Assembly: GCA_000955785.1 (NCBI GenBank)
Contig: JYOD01000113.1
Location: 36,307-100,306, forward strand
Direction: 5' to 3'
DNA from: Burkholderiaceae bacterium 16
GTDB taxonomy: Bacteria; Pseudomonadota; Gammaproteobacteria; Burkholderiales; Burkholderiaceae
Length of the DNA: 64,000 bases
This document shows, one piece after another, positions 51,835 through 60,691 of the stretch (its first letter is position 1; each line of letters opens with the position of its first letter). A program made the position numbers and the translations under genes. The notes below the pieces were generated by a model. The model was not told where the DNA came from. It ran no database searches and was given only the letters and a program-made list of their open reading frames with translations.

Positions 51835-54164
51835 ACGCAAGCCGGTACGCCGTGCGCGCCGTCCTCCTCGCTGCCTGCGTGGCGAGCGCGCAGGCCCATG
51901 CACTACCCACCTTCGATAGCATGCGCGCAAGCTGGCACAGCGCCGACGTGGTGGTGCTGGACCGCCACGGCGAGCCTTTGTCGCGCGTGCGCGACGACTT
52001 CCGCGCGCGGCGCGGCGACTGGGTCACGCTGGCGGAGATTTCGCCGGCGGTGCGCACCGCCATCGTGCTGTCCGAGGACCGGCGCTTCTATGCGCATAGC
52101 GGTGTTGACTGGCAGGGTGTGGCCGCCGCCGCCTGGGCCAATCTGTGGAACACGCGCACGCGCGGCGCGTCCACCCTGACCATGCAGCTCGCGGGCCTGC
52201 TCGACGAAGGCCTGCGGCGTGCCGAGGGCGGGCGCAGCGTGAGCCAAAAGATGGCGCAGGCCGTGCGCGCCGCGGCGCTGGAGCGCAGCTGGAGCAAGGA
52301 CCAGATACTCGAGGCCTATCTCAACCTGGTGCCGTTCCGCGGCGAACTGGTGGGATTGTCCGCGCTGTCGCAGGCGCTGTTCGGCAAGTATCCCAGCGGG
52401 CTCGATGCACGCGAGGCGGCGCTCGCGGTGGCGCTGGTGCGCGCGCCCAATGCACGCGCGCCACAGGTGGCGCAGCGCGCCTGCGGCATCCTGCGCGAAC
52501 AGCAGTTGCCCAAGGCGTGCGACGGGCTGGACGGCTTTGCGCAACTGGCGTTGCTGCGCAGTGGCGGCGGTGCGGGCAACGCATCTGCATCCTCCGCACA
52601 GACCTCGGCCCTGGCGCCGGATCTCGCACCGCATCTGGCGCGCCTGCTGGTCGCGCAGGCGCGTGCCGCGGGCACCGTACCGCCCACCATCACATCCACC
52701 CTCGACGCTGGCTTGCAGCGCGCCGCTTCGCGCAGCCTGGACCGTCATCTGCGCGAACTCGCCGGACGCAACGTGGAAGATGGCGCGGTGGTGGTGATTG
52801 ACAATGCCAGCGGCGATGTGCTCGCCTACGTCGGTTCGTCAGGCGCCCTCTCGGCGGCCGCGCAGGTCGATCACGCGGCGGCGCCGCGGCAGGCCGGCTC
52901 CACACTCAAGCCTTTTCTGTACGAGCAGGCGCTCGAGGCGCGGCGGCTGACCACGGCATCCCTGCTCGACGACCGGCCGGTCAACCTGCCTACCGGCGGG
53001 GGCGGCGGGCTCTATGTGCCGCAGAACTATGACCGGCAGTATGCGGGGTGGGTCAGCATGCGCGCGGCGCTGGCTTCATCGCTCAATGTCCCTGCGGTGC
53101 GCACGCTGGTGATGGTGACGCCGCATCGATTCCACCAACGCCTGACGGCGCTCGGACTGCCGCTTGCGCAGGCAGGCGACTACTATGGCTACAGCCTGGC
53201 GCTGGGCAGCGCCGACGTACCGCTGGCCGCGCTCACCAATGCGTATCGCGCATTCGCCAACGGCGGGCGCTACGCACCCGCGCGATGGCGCACCGATGCG
53301 GCGCCCGGGGCGGCGCGCGCCGTGATGTCGCCGGCTGCCAGCTACCTGGTGGCGGACGTGCTGTCGGACCGCCACGCGCGTGCGCGCACGTTCGGTCTCG
53401 ACAGCCCGCTCACCACGCGCTTCTGGACCGCGGTCAAGACGGGTACGTCGAAGGACATGCGCGACAACTGGTGCGTGGGCTGGTCGCAGCGCTACACCGT
53501 GGGGGTGTGGGTGGGCAACGCCAGCGGCGCGAGCATGCACGAGGTGTCGGGCGTGTCCGGCGCGGCGCCGGTGTGGCACGAAATCATGGAAGCCCTGCAC
53601 CGCTCGGTGCCTAGCGTGGCGCCCGTCATGCCCGCGGGCGTGGAGCGCGTACCGCTGCGCTTTGCCGATGATCTCGAACCCGCGCGCGAGGAAGTCTTCC
53701 TGGCCGGTACGGCATTGCGCATGGTCAACCTGGCCAGCGCGGATAGCGTGCGCGGCGCGGCGCGTACGGAAACGCAGGGCGGCGGCCAGGATCGCGCAGC
53801 CGCCATTGCAAGTCCCGCCGACGGCACCGTGTTCGCGCTTGATCCCGATATCCCGCCGACGGCGCAGCGTGTGTGGTTCCACGCCGAAGGGGTCAGCGGG
53901 CAGACCGCGCAGCGCGTCAGCTGGCGCATGGACGGCAAGCTGCTGGGGCGCGGCGGGCAACTGGCCTGGCTGCCCTGGCCGGGCCGGCACCAGGTGGAAC
54001 TGCTGGATGCCGCCGGAAAGGTGGTGGACCGGATCGGCATCGAGGTGCGCGGCGCGGTGGCGAAGGCGCCGCAGACTATGCCGGCTCCGGCGCGGATCCG
54101 GAGCGATGCGGCAAGCGTGAATGACTCAGGAAGCCGAACACCAGCGCCGCCGACACCACGGTGA
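51831..54164 (+). CDS. pbpC: Penicillin-binding protein 1C
   Basis: A 777-residue class A PBP of the PBP1C subgroup. The N-terminal segment (1-24) looks like a signal peptide or anchor. The GT51 glycosyltransferase has catalytic Glu82 in SEDRRFYAHSGVDW, STLTMQLAG and LEAYLNLVPFRGELVG. The transpeptidase has SxxK at Ser357 (GSTLKPF), SLN, and KTGTSK with Lys536. The C-terminal BiPBP_C domain is about 635-740. The last ~35 residues run antisense into the MFS remnant and are low-complexity Pro/Ala/Ser, so the native stop may have been lost. Coupled to yhhN by ATGA. Confidence 0.94.
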   Translation: MNASRYAVRAVLLAACVASAQAHALPTFDSMRASWHSADVVVLDRHGEPLSRVRDDFRARRGDWVTLAEISPAVRTAIVLSEDRRFYAHSGVDWQGVAAAAWANLWNTRTRGASTLTMQLAGLLDEGLRRAEGGRSVSQKMAQAVRAAALERSWSKDQILEAYLNLVPFRGELVGLSALSQALFGKYPSGLDAREAALAVALVRAPNARAPQVAQRACGILREQQLPKACDGLDGFAQLALLRSGGGAGNASASSAQTSALAPDLAPHLARLLVAQARAAGTVPPTITSTLDAGLQRAASRSLDRHLRELAGRNVEDGAVVVIDNASGDVLAYVGSSGALSAAAQVDHAAAPRQAGSTLKPFLYEQALEARRLTTASLLDDRPVNLPTGGGGGLYVPQNYDRQYAGWVSMRAALASSLNVPAVRTLVMVTPHRFHQRLTALGLPLAQAGDYYGYSLALGSADVPLAALTNAYRAFANGGRYAPARWRTDAAPGAARAVMSPAASYLVADVLSDRHARARTFGLDSPLTTRFWTAVKTGTSKDMRDNWCVGWSQRYTVGVWVGNASGASMHEVSGVSGAAPVWHEIMEALHRSVPSVAPVMPAGVERVPLRFADDLEPAREEVFLAGTALRMVNLASADSVRGAARTETQGGGQDRAAAIASPADGTVFALDPDIPPTAQRVWFHAEGVSGQTAQRVSWRMDGKLLGRGGQLAWLPWPGRHQVELLDAAGKVVDRIGIEVRGAVAKAPQTMPAPARIRSDAASVNDSGSRTPAPPTPR

Positions 54165-54843
54165 TTGCCGCGGGGATATACAGCAGCAGGTGGAATGCGT
54201 CGCCGTAGCCTTGCACCAGCGCGTGCTGGGCGGCTTGCGGCAGCAGGGACATGGCGCGTGGCAGGTCACCCATGGCGAGCCGGTGGGCGGCTTCCGGCAG
54301 TGCTGCGGCAGGCCCGGCGACGTGCAGGCCATGCAGCCTGGACTCGGCGAGCCCCGCGAGCATGGCGCCGACGATGGCCAGCGCAATGCCTTCCCCGGCG
54401 ACCCGCGTCGTGCTGAAGATGCCTGTGGCCATGCCGGCGCGTTCCCTGGGCACCACGCTCACGGCCAGGCCATCCATCAAACCCCAGGGCAGGCTGATGC
54501 CAAGGCCAATGGTCAGCATGGGCAGCACCAGCGCCGCGCCTGGCTGGCCGGGCGCGCATTGCGCCAGCCACAGCAAGCCGCCGGCGCAGACCAGCAAGCC
54601 CAGGCCTGAGATGAATCCGGCCGTGAGCCAGCGCGTCAGCTGGCCGGCCAGCAGCGGCACCACCAGCATCGGGACGGAGAGGGCAATCATCATGCGGCCC
54701 GCTTCCATCGCGCTGTAGCCCTCGATGCCGATCAGGCGGATGGGGAGCAGCACTTGCAGCACCACGTAGGAATACGCTGGCGCGGCGGCGAGGAGTTGCA
54801 CGCCGACAAAGCGCGGATAGCGAAACAGCGACAGGTCCAGCAT
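54076..54843 (-). pseudogene. 5'-truncated MFS (DHA2/EmrB-type) transporter remnant
   Basis: 255 residues that match only the second half of a 14-helix drug-exporter-type MFS protein: LLPIRLIGIEGYSAMEAGRMM, LTIGLGISLPWGLMDGLAVSVVP, RAGMATGIFSTTRVAGEG, with about six helices. The first half, with the motif-A loop, is absent; an in-frame stop lies 9 codons upstream. An ATG with a purine-rich AGGAAG before it exists at 54843, so a short product may still be made. The 3' end overlaps the pbpC 3' end by 89 bp on the other strand. Best read as a deletion remnant. Confidence 0.75.
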
Positions 54844-55020
54844 TGACTTCCTGTCCTGGCGGGAGGGTCAGGCTTGATTGTGAAGTAGTGCTTAGCTGGG
54901 GCCCGCCATGGTCCGCGGGGGGATCCCCCTCGGCCCTGGCTGCATGGGCATGAGCAAGTTTACGGTGCCCATGATGACGGAAATTCTATTCGCGCGATCA
55001 ATCAAATGGCGTCTAATTTA

Positions 55021-55035
55021 ATCAATTCTATTGAT
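55021..55035. promoter_or_regulatory. Inverted repeat upstream of the cyclodeaminase-family gene
   Basis: ATCAAT-TCT-ATTGAT, a perfect 6-bp inverted repeat inside an AT-rich 70-bp stretch (about 54975-55040), 105 bp before the start of the next gene. A candidate operator; regulator unknown. Confidence 0.45.
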
Positions 55036-55139
55036 ACGGGTGATATGCGTAGCCCGCATCGCAGTAGTGGGTACGCGTTACCCAGGTGGCGAGTTCGCCG
55101 ATAATCCAGCATCCCGAACCGCCTCCGGAGTTATCCGCC

Positions 55140-56117
55140 ATGTCCCTTGCCCTGCTCGACGCCGCCCAGACCGCGGCCCGCCTGCCGTACCCCGCGCTGG
55201 CCCGCGCCATTGCCGGCATGCTGGCTGAACTGCGGGCCGGCACGGCCATGGCGCCGCCGCGCATTGCCTTGCCGGTGGGCGATGCGGCCGGTGGCGAAGG
55301 CACGCTGCTTGTGATGCCGGCGCGTAACGGTGAACTGGTGATGACCAAGAACATCACCGTGCACCCCGGCAATCCGCGGCGCGGCCTGCCCAATATTCTC
55401 GGTGAAGTGGTGGTGGCCGACGCCCATACCGGGCGCCGGCTGGCGCTGCTGGACGGTCCCACCGTGACCGGCCGGCGTACCGCCGCCGTGTCGCTGCTGG
55501 CGGCGCAGACCTTCGCCCCGGAGCCCGGCGGCGAGCTGTTGATCATTGGTGCCGGCGTGCAGGCCCAGACGCATCTGGAAGCCTTTGTTGCCGGGCTGGC
55601 GCCGCGCCGCGTGTGGTTGCATTCGCGCACGGCCGCCAAGGCCGAAGCCCTCGCCGCGCACGCTCGCACGCTCGGTGTCGAGGCGCAGACGGTGTCGGAC
55701 GTACGCGCCGTGCTGCCGCGCGTGTCGATGGTGGTGACCGTGACGTCCAGCCTGACCCCGGTGCTGCCGGACCTGGATAGCGGCCTGTGGCGCGACGAGC
55801 ATTTCATTGCCGCGGTGGGCGCTTTCCGCCCGGAGATGTGCGAGCTGCCACCGGCGTTGTGCCAGGCGGCCTCGGCACATGGCCGGCTGCTGGCCGACAC
55901 ATTGTTCGGCATCGAGGAGGAGGCGGGCGACCTGCTGCAGGCGGGCATCGACTGGGCCACCGTGCAGCCCTTCGAGCAAGCCATCCTCGCCGCCGATGAA
56001 TTGCGTGCGCGCAGGGGCAGCCCGCTGGTATTCAAGAGTGTCGGCTATGCCTTGTGGGACCTGGCCGCCTGTGTGCTGGCCAGCGCCGGACCCGAGGCGG
56101 GCAACCCGGCGGCCTGA
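55140..56117 (+). CDS. Ornithine cyclodeaminase/mu-crystallin family protein, likely delta1-pyrroline/piperideine-2-carboxylate reductase
   Basis: A 325-residue NAD(P)-dependent enzyme. N-terminal substrate domain: MSLALLDAAQTAARLPYPAL, with the active-site Lys in GELVMTKNITVHPGN. The Rossmann part has ELLIIGAGVQAQTHLEAF and VVTVTSSLTPVL. The short active-site pattern and overall length match the beta-proteobacterial delta1-pyrroline-2-carboxylate reductase group (hydroxyproline or pipecolate catabolism) better than true ornithine cyclodeaminase; this is an inference from family memory. ATG 55140 has GGAG about 10 bp upstream. Confidence 0.85.
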   Translation: MSLALLDAAQTAARLPYPALARAIAGMLAELRAGTAMAPPRIALPVGDAAGGEGTLLVMPARNGELVMTKNITVHPGNPRRGLPNILGEVVVADAHTGRRLALLDGPTVTGRRTAAVSLLAAQTFAPEPGGELLIIGAGVQAQTHLEAFVAGLAPRRVWLHSRTAAKAEALAAHARTLGVEAQTVSDVRAVLPRVSMVVTVTSSLTPVLPDLDSGLWRDEHFIAAVGAFRPEMCELPPALCQAASAHGRLLADTLFGIEEEAGDLLQAGIDWATVQPFEQAILAADELRARRGSPLVFKSVGYALWDLAACVLASAGPEAGNPAA

Positions 56118-56395
56118 CACCGTCGTGCCGTGCTTCTTGTGCCTCGCCAGGGTGGACTGCGGGAATTCCCTTATTCGAAGTAGGCCTATACCGCTCAGTA
56201 GAATTTTCGGCCGGCGGGCGTCTCATATTCGGTACAGTTTCGAACGCGATTTCGACGGGAAATGCCGCTTTCTTAATGGTTAACCCGGAATTTAGGGTGA
56301 GCCTTCTACAAATGTGTTAAGCGCTTGAAACAGACTGGTCATACCAAGCAGGATAATGCGTGCCTCGGGTAGAGAATTAACTAGGAGTAAGAGGC

Positions 56396-57124
56396 ATGTC
56401 CCATAAGAAGATCCTGCTGGCCAGCGTAGCCATGCTAATCGCCGGTGCCGCGCAAGCGCAAAGCGCCGGCAGCAACATCGTCAGCCTGGGCTGGTTCCGC
56501 GTGATGCCGACCAGTTCCGCCGACCCGCTGGTGGTCGATAGCATCAACGGTGCTCCCGTTGGCCTGACCGAGACCGGTACCAGCGCCAAGATCAAGTCCG
56601 CGGATACGCTTGGCATCGCGTTTACACACTACTTTACGGACAATATCTCGGGTGAATTCGTGGCCGGCATCCCGCCGAAGCACGATGTGCAGGGCTCGGG
56701 ATCGTTTTCCAAGTACGGCACGCTGGGCAATGTGAAGCAATGGAGCCCGGCGCTGCTGGTGAAGTACCACTTCCTGGAAGCGAAGTCCAAGTTCCGCCCT
56801 TATGTGGGCATCGGCGTGAACTACACGTGGTTCACCGACGAGACCATCAGTAACCAGACGTTCGTGAAGTCCGAGTTCGGCCCGAAAGCCACGATGTCGG
56901 CCAGCGCCAAGAGCTCGTGGAACCCGGTCTTCAATATCGGTGCCAACTATGCAGTGACCGACAACTGGTTTGTCGGCCTGTCGGTTTCCTACCTGCCGCT
57001 GTCCAGCACCGCCACGCTGACTACGCAGAACGCCGGCCCGGCGGGTAATGCCACCGTGGTGTCGCACACCAAGATCAAGATCGATCCGGTAGTGACCTTT
57101 CTGAACGTCGGCTACCGCTTCTAA
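56396..57124 (+). CDS. ompW: OmpW family outer-membrane protein
   Basis: A 242-residue eight-stranded barrel. Signal peptide 1-21 (ending AAQAQ), then SNIVSLGWFRVMPTSSADPL, LGIAFTHYFTDNISGEFVAG, SPALLVKYHF and FRPYVGIGVNYTWF, and the terminal phenylalanine of NVGYRF. OmpW forms a narrow hydrophobic channel. The ribosome-binding site AGGAG and a perfect terminator show a monocistronic, probably well-expressed gene. The 278-bp upstream gap is moderately AT-rich with no promoter that I could fix. Confidence 0.95.
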   Translation: MSHKKILLASVAMLIAGAAQAQSAGSNIVSLGWFRVMPTSSADPLVVDSINGAPVGLTETGTSAKIKSADTLGIAFTHYFTDNISGEFVAGIPPKHDVQGSGSFSKYGTLGNVKQWSPALLVKYHFLEAKSKFRPYVGIGVNYTWFTDETISNQTFVKSEFGPKATMSASAKSSWNPVFNIGANYAVTDNWFVGLSVSYLPLSSTATLTTQNAGPAGNATVVSHTKIKIDPVVTFLNVGYRF

Positions 57125-57145
57125 GCTGCCGTATCGCCAGAAAGC

Positions 57146-57181
57146 AAACGGGCGCCTCGCGCGAGGCGCCCGTTTTGTTTT
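57146..57181 (+). terminator. Rho-independent terminator of ompW
   Basis: A perfect 30-bp palindrome (AAACGGGCGCCTCGC at 57146-57160 and its complement at 57161-57175), then TGTTTTT. It lies between convergent ompW and copZ and can serve both. Confidence 0.93.
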
Positions 57182-57215
57182 TGGGGCAGCCGCGGGCCAT
57201 GCCCGCGGTGCCAGC

Positions 57216-57416
57216 TTATGCGCTGGCTTTGACGGGATAGCCGGCCGCTTCGATCGCCTCGCGCAGCGCCTGGCTGCTTGCCGTGGCTTCGACCGTAACC
57301 GCCTGCGCGGGAATGTCGGCCGACACCTTCGCGGCCGGATCGAGCGCCTGCACGGCGCGGGTGATGGCGCCCACGCAGTGGCCGCACGACATGCCTTCAA
57401 CCTGGAACTGGATCAT
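57216..57416 (-). CDS. copZ: Copper chaperone CopZ-like protein
   Basis: A 66-residue single HMA domain with the copper site M-S-C-G-H-C near residue 10 (VEGMSCGHCVGAI) and the usual beta-alpha-beta-beta-alpha-beta length. It carries Cu(I) to CopA. It is divergent from copA with two MerR-type promoters between them. Confidence 0.95.
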   Translation of the reverse strand: MIQFQVEGMSCGHCVGAITRAVQALDPAAKVSADIPAQAVTVEATASSQALREAIEAAGYPVKASA

Positions 57417-57518
57417 CTGGAATCTCCTGTCGGAAAGGACTCAATGAAAGCGTCCGGCGGCCCCAGAAAAAGCGTACCCACTGCTGCGCTGACTGGGCCG
57501 GACTGCATCTACCCCTGA

Positions 57519-57549
57519 AGTTTGCACCTTCCCACGGTGGGAAGCGCAA
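57519..57549 (-). promoter_or_regulatory. CueR-type operator-promoter of copZ
   Basis: On the minus strand, -35 TTGCGC (57549-57544), a 19-bp spacer and -10 CAAACT (57524-57519). Within it is an 8-bp inverted repeat, CTTCCCAC-G-GTGGGAAG (57528-57544 on the plus strand). The 19-bp spacer with a GGGAAGG-like palindrome is the hallmark of MerR-family copper promoters. Confidence 0.8.
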
Positions 57550-57608
57550 GGCCTTTTCGAAGCAAGCTCCGCTCGTGCGGGTGATTGAAGGGTGGCTTGT
57601 CTTCGCCC

Positions 57609-57639
57609 TTGACCTTCCCAGCATGGTAAGGTCCATCAT
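57609..57639 (+). promoter_or_regulatory. CueR-type operator-promoter of copA-cueR
   Basis: TTGACC (57609-57614) and the inverted repeat GACCTT-N11-AAGGTC (57611-57633). A 19-bp spacer puts the -10 at 57634-57639 (CATCAT), which is weak. CueR would bind the palindrome and untwist the long spacer when loaded with Cu(I). copA starts 38 bp downstream. Confidence 0.75.
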
Positions 57640-57676
57640 GTGTTGGTCATCATTGAGGATATCTTTCCTTCAGGCC

Positions 57677-60151
57677 ATGCCCGCCAATTCCCAAGTTCTT
57701 CCCATACCCGGCGCAGCGGCGAACGCGCCGGCTTCCGAATGGCGCCTGCCGATCGGTGGCATGACGTGCGCCTCGTGCGTGCGGCGTGTCGAAACCGCGC
57801 TGGGCAAAGTGCCGGGCGTGCGGCAGGTCGCCGTTAACCTCGCCACCGAAGAGGCCACGCTGCAAGTCGATAGCGCGGCGGTGTTGCCGGCCGCGGCCGA
57901 GGCGGTGAAGGCTGCCGGCTACGAGGTACCGCACCAGGCCATTGCCTTGTCCATCAGCGACATGACGTGCGCGTCCTGCGTGGCCCGCGTCGAGCGTGCC
58001 TTGAAAGCCGTGCCGGGCGTGGTGGATGCGCAGGTCAACCTGGCCACGGAGCAGGCCGAGGTCACGGTGCTGCGCGGTGCCGTGGATGCCGATGCGCTGG
58101 CCGCGGCGGTCGCGCGCGCCGGCTATGGCGCCGTGCCGGTGGGCGGCGAACTGCCCGCGGCTGCGGCGGGCGAGGGCTTCTGGTCCGGGCCGTGGCCGGT
58201 GGCGATCTCGGCGGCGCTGTCGCTGCCGCTGGTGGCGCCGATGGTGGCGCAATGGTTCGGCGTGCACTGGATGCTGCCGGCCTGGGTGCAATGGTTGCTG
58301 GCCACGCCGGTGCAGTTCGTGTTCGGCTGGCGTTTCTATAAGGCGGGCTGGAAGGCGGTGCGCGCGGGCGCCGGCAATATGGACCTGCTGGTCGCGCTCG
58401 GCACTTCGGCGGCCTATGGCTTGTCCCTGTGGCTGATGTGGCGCGGCGTGGACGGCATGCCGCACCTCTACTTCGAAAGCGCGGCGGTGGTCATCACGCT
58501 GGTGCGGCTGGGCAAGTGGCTGGAGACGCGCGCCAAGCGCCAGACCGCTGACGCCATCCGCGCGCTGGCCGCGCTGCGCCCCGATAGCGCAATCGTGCGT
58601 CGCGATGGCGGCGAAGTCACGGTGCCACTGGGCTTGGTACGGGTGGGCGACGAGATCGTGGTGCTGCCGGGCGCACGCGTGCCCGTCGACGCCCAAGTGA
58701 TCGAGGGCAGCAGTCATGCCGACGAATCGATGCTGACCGGCGAGAGCCTGCCGGTGGCCAAGGAGCCTGGCACGCTGCTGACCGGCGGTGCCATCAATTA
58801 CGAAGGCCGTCTGGTTGCGCGCACCGTGGCGGTGGGCGCTGAAACGGTGCTGGCCCGCATTATCCGCATGGTCGAGCACGCGCAGGCGGCCAAGGCGCCG
58901 ATCCAGCGCATGGTCGACCGCGTCAGCTCGGTGTTCGTGCCGCTAGTGCTGGGTATCGCCATGGTCACGCTGCTGGGCTGGGGCGTGCTCGGCGGCAACT
59001 GGGAAGCGGCCTTGCTCAACGCGGTGGCTGTGCTGGTGATCGCCTGCCCGTGCGCGCTCGGCCTGGCGACGCCGACCGCGATCATGGCGGGCACCGGCGC
59101 GGGAGCGCGCGCCGGCATCCTGATCAAGGACGCCGAGGCGCTGGAAGTGGCGCACAGGGTCAAGGTGGTGGCTTTCGACAAGACCGGCACGCTCACGGTG
59201 GGCAAGCCGGAAGTGGTGGCGCTGGCGGTGCCCGAAGGCGCCGGCGCGGACGAAGAGCAACGCTTGCTGGCACGCCTGGCCGCGCTGCAGGCCGGCAGCG
59301 AGCATCCGCTCGCGCATGCCGTGCTGGCGGCGGCCCGTGCGCGCGGCATCGAGGCGCCGACGGCTACCGATGTGTGCGCGCTGCCGGGTATGGGCCTGGC
59401 CGGCAAGGTGGACGGCGTGGCGCTGCAGCTCGGCAGCGAGCGCCTGCGTGCTTCGCTGGGCGCAGAGCCGGGTACGCTCGGCGCACAGGCGCAAGCACTG
59501 CAGGACCAGGGGCGCACGGTGTCCTGGTTGATCGAGACGGGCGCGCAGGATGCGTCGCCTGCGCAAGGACTGCCGCGCGTGCTGGGCCTGGTCGCTTTTG
59601 GCGACACCATCAAGCCCGGCGCGCGCCGCGCGATCGACCGGCTGCGTGCCGCCGGCGTGCGTACCGTGATGCTGTCCGGCGACAACAGCGGGGCCGCGGC
59701 ACGCGTGGCCGAGACGCTCGGGCTGGACGAGGTGCAGGCGGAAGTGCTGCCGGCCGACAAGGCGGAGCGCGTCATCGGACTCAAGGCGGGTGGCACCGTG
59801 GTGGCGATGGTGGGCGACGGCATCAACGATGCGCCGGCGCTGGCCGCTGCCGATGTCGGGATTGCCATGTCCACCGGCACCGACGTGGCCATGCATGCCG
59901 CCGGCATCACGCTGATGCGCGGGGATCCGGCGCTGGTGGCCGATGCGCTGGCGATCTCGCACCGCACTGTGCGCAAGATTCGCGAGAACCTGTTTTGGGC
60001 CTTCTTCTACAATGTGATCGGTATCCCCTTGGCGGCAGCCGGCTTGCTGAACCCGGTGGTGGCCGGTGCGGCCATGGCATTCTCCAGCGTGAGCGTGGTC
60101 GGCAATGCACTGCTGTTGCGGCGCTGGAAGCCGGCGGGAGACAGAACATGA
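57677..60151 (+). CDS. copA: Copper-exporting P1B-type ATPase
   Basis: An 824-residue Cu(I) ATPase. Two N-terminal HMA domains have GMTCASC (Cys31/34) and DMTCASC. Eight membrane helices carry the transport motif C-P-C at 457-459 (IACPCALGLATPTAI). The actuator has TGES, the P-domain DKTGTLT with phosphorylated Asp501, the N-domain SEHPLAHA, and the hinge GDGINDAP. The C-terminal helices contain the N-x6-YN and MxxSS pattern (FYNVIGIP, AMAFSSVSVV). ATG 57677 begins the first natural N terminus; earlier codons overlap the promoter. cueR overlaps its stop (ATGA). Confidence 0.97.
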   Translation: MPANSQVLPIPGAAANAPASEWRLPIGGMTCASCVRRVETALGKVPGVRQVAVNLATEEATLQVDSAAVLPAAAEAVKAAGYEVPHQAIALSISDMTCASCVARVERALKAVPGVVDAQVNLATEQAEVTVLRGAVDADALAAAVARAGYGAVPVGGELPAAAAGEGFWSGPWPVAISAALSLPLVAPMVAQWFGVHWMLPAWVQWLLATPVQFVFGWRFYKAGWKAVRAGAGNMDLLVALGTSAAYGLSLWLMWRGVDGMPHLYFESAAVVITLVRLGKWLETRAKRQTADAIRALAALRPDSAIVRRDGGEVTVPLGLVRVGDEIVVLPGARVPVDAQVIEGSSHADESMLTGESLPVAKEPGTLLTGGAINYEGRLVARTVAVGAETVLARIIRMVEHAQAAKAPIQRMVDRVSSVFVPLVLGIAMVTLLGWGVLGGNWEAALLNAVAVLVIACPCALGLATPTAIMAGTGAGARAGILIKDAEALEVAHRVKVVAFDKTGTLTVGKPEVVALAVPEGAGADEEQRLLARLAALQAGSEHPLAHAVLAAARARGIEAPTATDVCALPGMGLAGKVDGVALQLGSERLRASLGAEPGTLGAQAQALQDQGRTVSWLIETGAQDASPAQGLPRVLGLVAFGDTIKPGARRAIDRLRAAGVRTVMLSGDNSGAAARVAETLGLDEVQAEVLPADKAERVIGLKAGGTVVAMVGDGINDAPALAAADVGIAMSTGTDVAMHAAGITLMRGDPALVADALAISHRTVRKIRENLFWAFFYNVIGIPLAAAGLLNPVVAGAAMAFSSVSVVGNALLLRRWKPAGDRT

Positions 60152-60615
60152 ATATCGGTGAAGCGGCACAAGCTTCCGGCGTCTCCGCCAAGATGATCCG
60201 GCACTACGAAGCCATCGGTTTGCTGGCGCCGCCGCCGCGCAGCGAGGGCGGCTACCGGCGCTACGACGAGCGCGCGGTGCACACCTTGCGCTTCGTGCGG
60301 CGTGCCCGTAATCTCGGGTTCTCGCTGGACGAGATACGCGGCCTGCTGTCATTGTGGCATGACCGCGCGCGGGCCAGCGCCGATGTCAAGGCGCTTACCT
60401 TGCGTCACGTGGCGGACCTCGAGCAGCGCATCGCCGAGCTGGCCGCCATGCGCGATACGCTGCGCCAGCTGGCCGAGGCCTGCAGCGGCGACGCGCGGCC
60501 CGATTGCCCGATCCTGGCGGATATGGCGCGGGCCGGCCTGGACGAGGCTGGCGGCGTGGCAATGCCTGATTGCCGTCGCCATGCCCATGAAGGGGACGGC
60601 ACGGCGGCCACCTAG
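60148..60615 (+). CDS. cueR: CueR/HmrR copper-responsive MerR-family activator
   Basis: A 155-residue MerR protein: HTH MNIGEAAQASGVSAKMIRHYEAIGL (1-25), dimerisation helix about 75-110, and metal loop cysteines Cys112 and Cys120 (ACSGDARPDC), the same numbers as in E. coli CueR, indicating monovalent Cu/Ag/Au sensing. The tail after residue 130 contains an extra Cys and several His. It is co-transcribed with copA by overlap and would act on both divergent operator-promoters. Confidence 0.95.
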   Translation: MNIGEAAQASGVSAKMIRHYEAIGLLAPPPRSEGGYRRYDERAVHTLRFVRRARNLGFSLDEIRGLLSLWHDRARASADVKALTLRHVADLEQRIAELAAMRDTLRQLAEACSGDARPDCPILADMARAGLDEAGGVAMPDCRRHAHEGDGTAAT

Positions 60616-60691
60616 CCTTGCGGCGCCGGCCAGTGGAATCGTAGCGCCAGGCCAGCACCACCGTAGCGGAACAGATATGGAGACCAATCGC

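Noticed and set aside
54076..54843. The 255-residue MFS gene as an intact transporter
   Set aside because: Only the second half of a 14-helix family is present and an in-frame stop lies shortly upstream; called a remnant, although an ATG with a purine-rich site exists.
56325..56357. TTGAAA...GATAAT as the ompW promoter
   Set aside because: The spacing is 21 bp, too long for a normal sigma70 promoter and without a palindrome that would suggest MerR-type control.
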